Part shown: in pieces, positions 59,701 to 64,000 of the stretch
Layout: each line of letters opens with the position of its first letter
Position numbering within the stretch: the stretch's first letter is position 1
Source of the DNA: Ilex aquifolium
Lineage: Eukaryota > Streptophyta > Magnoliopsida > Aquifoliales > Aquifoliaceae
Reading direction: 5' to 3'
Length of the DNA stretch: 64,000 nt
Assembly: GCA_951799425.1 (NCBI GenBank)
Contig: OX637404.1
Span: 19,585,545-19,649,544 of the forward strand
Program-made: the position numbers and the translations under genes
The notes under the pieces: generated by a model
The model's database searches: none
What the model saw: only the letters and a program-made list of their open reading frames with translations
What the model was told of the DNA's origin: nothing

Positions 59701-61276
59701 CAGGTGCAGGTGATGGAGGTGAAGGAACTGGTGAAACTGGAGGTGGATCGCCTAGATAATACAGTCCATCTCTCTCATGTCCCCTGATAATTATCCTCCA
59801 GGTACTCAGGTCCTGCAAATAACACGAATCAAATAAGAATACAACCGCACAGTGAAAATCTCTGGCTAACTGATGTACATATAATAGATTCATGGCCAGC
59901 TTTGGCGCATGAAACACCGAACGTAATGTAAAGCCATCTAGGAGGCGGATTGTACCCCTACTAACAATGGGGGCATGTGTCCCATCTGCTAACTGAACTT
60001 GTGTATGTAACTGCTCGTTAAAAATGGTAAAGTGATGGGCCTCACCTGTCATGTGACCATTTGCACCCGAGTCCAGCATCCAAATAGGAGACGAACTGGC
60101 ACAAGCATGAAAGACACGAGGTATACCTGTAGTGGTGGCAGCAGCAGTAATCGGACTCTGAGAAGTCAGAGCGGACATAAGTATATCCAATCAGAAAGTG
60201 ATAGTATCCATATCACTCTGCCAATGAGGAGCAGTAGCAAGAGTAGCGGTAGTAGGTGATGGTATCTTAGCAATAGTAGCAGTACGGCCGCGAGGAGGGG
60301 GCTTAAGCTCCGGATGGAGCTTCCAGGAAGCAGCCCTGAGATGTCCTAGTCGACCACAATAATCACACTGACGAGAATCCCCCTGTTTGTGCTGATCTGA
60401 GGCGCCCTGACGGCACTGGTCCGAGCGCTGTCCACCTCTGGCTGAGGATCCTAAACGAGACCCGGCAGTAACTGCAAGAGTAATCTGGTCGGCTGGAGGA
60501 GTCAAGGCCGTAAATGGGAGTGATGCAATACGGATGTGGCGCTCATGCTGCTCAATCATCGCATACACCTCATAAAGAGACGAAAGCCTCATCATCGACA
60601 AGATCTGTGAACGAGGTCCCTCAAACTCATCACGAAGCCACATAAGGAACTTGTGAATCCTATACTCCTACTCTCAAGTATGCAAGAATGTTGCTCCCTC
60701 GGGCTCTATCCTCGGAATAGCCGCAAGAGGACGTAGAGTTTCATACTCAAGCCACCGCTGGGTCAAATAGCCATAATAATCCTGAACGGTCATATCTCCC
60801 TGCCGAGCATATGAGAGCTCCTGAGAAAGCTTATAAACACAAACTCCCCGTCCTGACTGAGAATACATCTCTGATAATGCGCTCCATAACTTCGGAACAG
60901 AGCTATGAAACTAATGAATCCTGCAAACAGATGGCTCCATCGAGCCAAATAACCATCCAAGAATGGCGCAATTCTCAAAGAACCACGTAGAATATCCAGG
61001 GTCGGCATCAGGTGGCTTTGGGTGACATCCCGTCAGCCAACCAAGCTTCCCTACACGGCCTAGGAAAAGCTGGAATGAGCGAGACCACTCAGCGAAGTTA
61101 TGGCCATTCAACAACTGTACCGTAACTTTCTGAGAGATCATGTCTGGCAATACTGGTAATGTAACTGTGCCAGTAGGTACTGTATACTGATCAAACATAA
61201 AAGTGGAAGTACCAATAGATGCCTCAACGATAGAGGTGTCAATAGTAGGGGTCTCAAGTCCCTCAGTAGTAGCCAT
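56720..61276 (-). pseudogene. Inner copia gag-pol polyprotein, recently broken
   Basis: From ATG 61276 one frame carries Gag (LLNGHNFAEWSRSFQLFLGR), a zinc knuckle CDYCGRLGHLRAAS whose last Cys is Ser, protease WMLDSGANGHMTGE near 60075, the GAG-pre-IN motif LWHDRFGHTNF, and integrase (SDIWGP, RSDNAKEY, PEQN). At least six stops occur (near 60908, 60674, 60665, 60191, 59177 and 58589). A 1-nt shift near 58225 leads to the 499-codon open frame 56887-58386 with RT (TKARLVAKG-type KARLVAKGFTQVPG, LLVYVDDIIIT) and RNase H (SDSDYGG, SRSSAEAEYRAL, YCDNRSAIQLA). The last ~50 codons are shifted again. Not functional, but nearly complete. Confidence 0.92.
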
Positions 61277-61559
61277 AGCAACAACAATACTAGGGCACCC
61301 GTGACGGAAAAAAAAAAAAACAACTCTAAGATAAATAGAGGGATAAAATAAGGGAGAACAATATACCTCAAGTTGAACAGTAGCGACAAATAAAGAAGGT
61401 CCAGAAAGCTCCCAATAATCAGGTCACGGTGCCCAAAAATCCAGTAAATATAAATAAATGATTTACTGCATCAAGAGCATATCAACAGAGAAGAGGATAC
61501 AACCCCTCATAAAAAAGGTTCTAGATACTGCAACCTGGCAGCACTGTGACAAAGGATGA

Positions 61560-62260
61560 AGCTAAAACGAAAAACACGACCCGGCAGTGGGCTGAGTAGT
61601 GACCCAGCAGAAGGTTTGGGCTGGTCTGGGTTGGGCAGTGGGTCGTGTTTATTGGGTTGGTTGGATGGACGAAGCTGTGACGAAGGTGGTTTAAGTTATG
61701 AGGCTGTCGGTGTTATGGGGCTATGGATTTGTCGGTTATTTGGTGGTATGGGATGCTGTCGGTGCTAGTTATGGGGACTTGGGTTGCTGGTATATTAAGT
61801 TATGACTTGGGTTGCTGGTATATTGGGTTCTATTTATTGGTCTGAGTTGGGTTCGTTTGGTTTTTGTTTGAGGGCTGTCGGTGATGAGGGGGTTCGTTTG
61901 GTTTGTGTTTGAGGGCTGCCGGTGATGAGGGCTATCGGTGATGATAAGCTGTGTTGATGAGGGGCAGTCGGTTGATGAGGGGTGGGCAGTCGGTTGATGG
62001 AGGAGTGCAGTCGGTGATGGGCAGTAGTTTGTGAGGAGTTATCGGCGATGGGCAGTCGGTGTTGTTTATGGACAGTGTGTTGATGTTTCTCGGTGGAGAC
62101 TGTCGGTGTAGGTGTGGCCTGGGCAGTCGGTGTATGCTGCTTGGGTTGGCTGTTGGTGTATGCTGCTTGGTTTATTGGTTTGGTTTGTGGTGGAGAGGTG
62201 GCTGTTAATCGCCGGTGAAGATGATGAAGAAGGTTAGGGTTAGGGTTAGGGTAGGGTGTG
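61560..62260 (-). other. 5' leader of the inner copia element, with short repeats
   Basis: Between gag and the primer binding site lies a G/T-rich plus strand made of loose 'gggcagtcggtgatg' repeats, about 15-20 bp apart. At 62232-62256 there are three and a half TTAGGG units. No open frame of note is on the minus strand here. Confidence 0.6.
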
Positions 62261-62272
62261 GCTCTGATACCA
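62261..62272 (-). promoter_or_regulatory. Primer binding site TGGTATCAGAGC
   Basis: Complementary to the 3' end of initiator tRNA-Met, the usual primer of plant copia elements. It lies directly next to the 5' LTR (62273-62412). Confidence 0.93.
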
Positions 62273-62412
62273 ACTTGGAATAAACGTGAGTGAAAAAGGG
62301 ATACAAACTAAGTGTAGAACCCCCGTATATATAGTCAAATAATAAAGATACAATAAGGATAAAAAAGATAAAACAAAGGAAAACCCTAATAAATTAGGCT
62401 ATAACTCCAACA
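62273..62412 (-). repeat. 5' LTR of the inner copia element
   Basis: 140 bp, partner of 56550-56708. A TATA-like ACTATATATACGG is visible on the minus strand near 62322-62334. Confidence 0.92.
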
Positions 62413-62417
62413 GTTTC

Positions 62418-64000
62418 TTACTTTTTTATATGACAACATTACCTTCCAAGAAAGTACAATAACTAGTGGTTGATGTCCGATCTGAGGGAGAACCAGCCTA
62501 ATCAGCATCCGAAAAACCTTCCACCCCAAGATGTCCATTGGCTCGATACAACAAGCTAAGATCAGGTGCATATTTGAGGTATCGAAGGATGCGAATAACT
62601 ACCTCCCAATGTGGGACTCTAGGGCATCCCAGAAACTGACTTACCACACTAACTACAAAGACAATATTCAGTTGGGTTAATAGTGAGATAAATGAGTTTC
62701 CCAACCAACCTACAGTATCGACCTGGATTCTTAAATAGTGCACTATCATCCACCAACAATTTCTGGTTCAGATTCATAAGAACATCAATTGGTCTACCAC
62801 CCAGCAAACTTACTTCTTTTAACAGGTCACGTACATATTTCCTCCAAGATAAACAAATACCCTGAATAGATTTGGCAAAACCTCAATTCCCAAAAAACAC
62901 TATCATCCATTAATAACTTTTAGTTCAGATCCATTGGAACATCAATTGGTCTGTCAACTAGCAAACCTGCTTCTTCTAACATGTCAAATACATATTTCCT
63001 CCGAGATAAACAAATACCCTGCTCAGATCTAACAAAACCTCAATACCCAAGAAATACCTGAGTTTTCCTAGATCCTTAGTATGAAATTGATCCTATAAGA
63101 AGATTTTTAACTTGACAATACCATCGGAATCATTACCAGTAATGATAATATCATACACATAAACAACCAATAGAATATACCCTACATTAGTCCTTCTGTG
63201 AAAGACGAAATGTTCTGTTTGACACCGAAAAAGACCAAACTTTAAAACTGCATTTGAAAACTTACCAAACTATGCCCTCGGTGACTGCTTCAAACCATAC
63301 AGAGATTTATTTTAACCAACACACAATCTTATAGTACTACCCCTGAGTAGTAAACCCAGGTGGTTGCTCCATGTAGACCTCCTCAGCGCCAACTCACCGT
63401 GTAAGAAGACATTCTTGACATCTAACTGAAATAAAGGCCAATCAAGATTAGCAACCAAAGAAATCAATACATGAACATAAGAGATTTTGGTAACAGGAGA
63501 AAATGTCTACCCATTATCAGCACCATAGGTTTAAGTAAAGCTCTTAGTAATAAGACGGGCTTTAAGACGCTCAAAAGAACCATCCAGATTAAATTTAACT
63601 GTATACACCCATTTACAACCAACAGTCCATTTATTCGGCAGTAAAGGAACAAGATTCTAAGTCCTATTATGATGTAAGGCATCTATCTTCACTTCCATAG
63701 CTTTCCTCCAATTCGGATCAGTCAATGCACCTTGTAAGGTTTTATGAATAGAGATAGTAGACAATTGAGAGGTAAAACAAGAGAAGACAGGAGACAATGC
63801 ATCATAAGAAACAAAATTAGCAATAAGATGCTTAGTCACACACAATTGAGTACCTTTCCGAAAAGCAATATGTAAAGAGTCAGAAGTACCTAGGAGACTA
63901 GGATCAAGAAACGGCAAAGAAGATGGCAGGGGCACCTTAGTCAATGATCGCGGATGACGACAGTATACACGAAGCGGGGACGTAGATGGTAGTACAGTAA
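62418..64000 (-). pseudogene. Outer copia RT and RNase H, N-terminal part
   Basis: Minus strand in order: GALTDPNWRKAMEVKIDALH (63720), KWTVGCKWVYTVKFNLDGSF (63600), WPLFQLDVKNVFLHGELA (63430), NKSLYGLKQSPRA (63290), LLVVYVYDIIITGNDSDG (63150; VYD instead of the catalytic VDD), KDLGKLRYFLGIEV (63060), RYCRLVGKLIYL (62700), ILRYLKYAPDLSLLYRANGH (62560) and KSKK at the insertion point. There are many stops. A 157-bp tandem duplication interrupts it. Confidence 0.88.
62742..63055. repeat. 157-bp tandem duplication inside the outer copia RT
   Basis: 'actatcatcc' and the following 'ttcagat-cat--gaacatcaattggtct' block occur at 62742 and again at 62899. 'catatttcctcc-agataaacaaataccctg' also occurs twice. 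The copies have diverged, so the duplication is older than the inner insertion or evolves fast. Confidence 0.8.

Larger units (their letters stand above)
56550..62412 (-). mobile_element. Younger Ty1/copia element (inner), 5.86 kb
   Basis: The exact 5-bp duplication GTTTC flanks it (56545-56549 and 62413-62417). The LTRs are unusually short, 159 and 140 bp. They differ by about 5 substitutions over 140 bp plus a 19-bp tandem duplication in the 3' copy. On the minus strand the LTR starts TGTTGGAGTTATAGCC and ends TTTATTCCAAGT, not CA. The initiator-Met type binding site TGGTATCAGAGC follows directly. Short LTRs and domain order suggest an Ale-like copia lineage, inferred only. Confidence 0.93.
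55914..64000 (-). mobile_element. Old Ty1/copia element (outer), running off the window
   Basis: The 3' LTR is at 55914-56184 (TGTAGAAGCGG...CTCTCAACA on the plus strand), followed by a polypurine tract (CTTGAGGGGGAG on the minus strand). The RNase H end follows at 56192-56544. A complete younger copia element is inserted at 56550-62412, and the rest of RNase H and RT continues from 62418 to beyond 64000. The 5' LTR and gag lie outside the window. Confidence 0.88.

Overview
The window looks like nuclear DNA of a flowering plant, most likely a eudicot. It is AT-rich, gene-poor and packed with nested plant transposons: Ty1/copia, Ty3/gypsy Tat lineage, RTE-type LINE, tRNA-like SINEs, hAT, Mutator and Stowaway elements. 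The few gene-like sequences are F-box/FBA genes and fragments of HpcH/HpaI aldolase and glycolate oxidase genes. The species cannot be told from the sequence.

Layout. 1-571 is the end of a copia LTR. 572-5090 is AT-rich and holds MITE remnants, a Stowaway MITE (2162-2463) and a SINE (about 4190-4390). 5091-8337 is a foldback element split by a 2.7-kb non-autonomous LTR element (5188-7928, TSD AAAGT) that carries two tandem-repeat arrays. 8404-11919 is a stack of DNA elements: an old element holding a 2-kb hAT element (8424-10419) and a long-TIR element (10712-11724). 12.8-18.1 kb has a SINE, a copia-type solo LTR (TSD AACAC), a broken Mutator transposase with a SWIM finger, another SINE, and an F-box gene fragment split by a gypsy-type solo LTR (TSD ATCTC). 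18.5-23.4 kb has an aldolase pseudogene and a 4.5-kb Mutator-like element that contains both a FAR1-type transposase pseudogene and an antisense two-exon piece of a glycolate oxidase gene.

26385-27560 is an F-box/FBA gene with one in-frame TGA. 28.1-30.4 kb is a broken RTE-type LINE. 35.2-49.3 kb is bracketed by a diverged long inverted repeat and contains a complete but dead 9.87-kb Tat gypsy element (37570-47435, TSD CTGTA) with an antisense extra ORF, and a 962-bp hAT element (TSD GTTGCGGG). 51880-53040 is the one F-box gene that reads open throughout. 55914 to the window end is an old copia element on the minus strand, split inside its RNase H region by a younger 5.86-kb copia element (56550-62412, TSD GTTTC).

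How it fits together. Apart from the intact F-box gene and possibly its TGA-bearing paralogue, everything recognised is transposon-derived or broken. The three F-box sequences lie on the same strand and look like a dispersed local duplication later pushed apart by transposons. Exact target-site duplications fix the borders of seven insertions and give a clear order of nesting. All identifications are from reading the sequence by eye; no database search was made.
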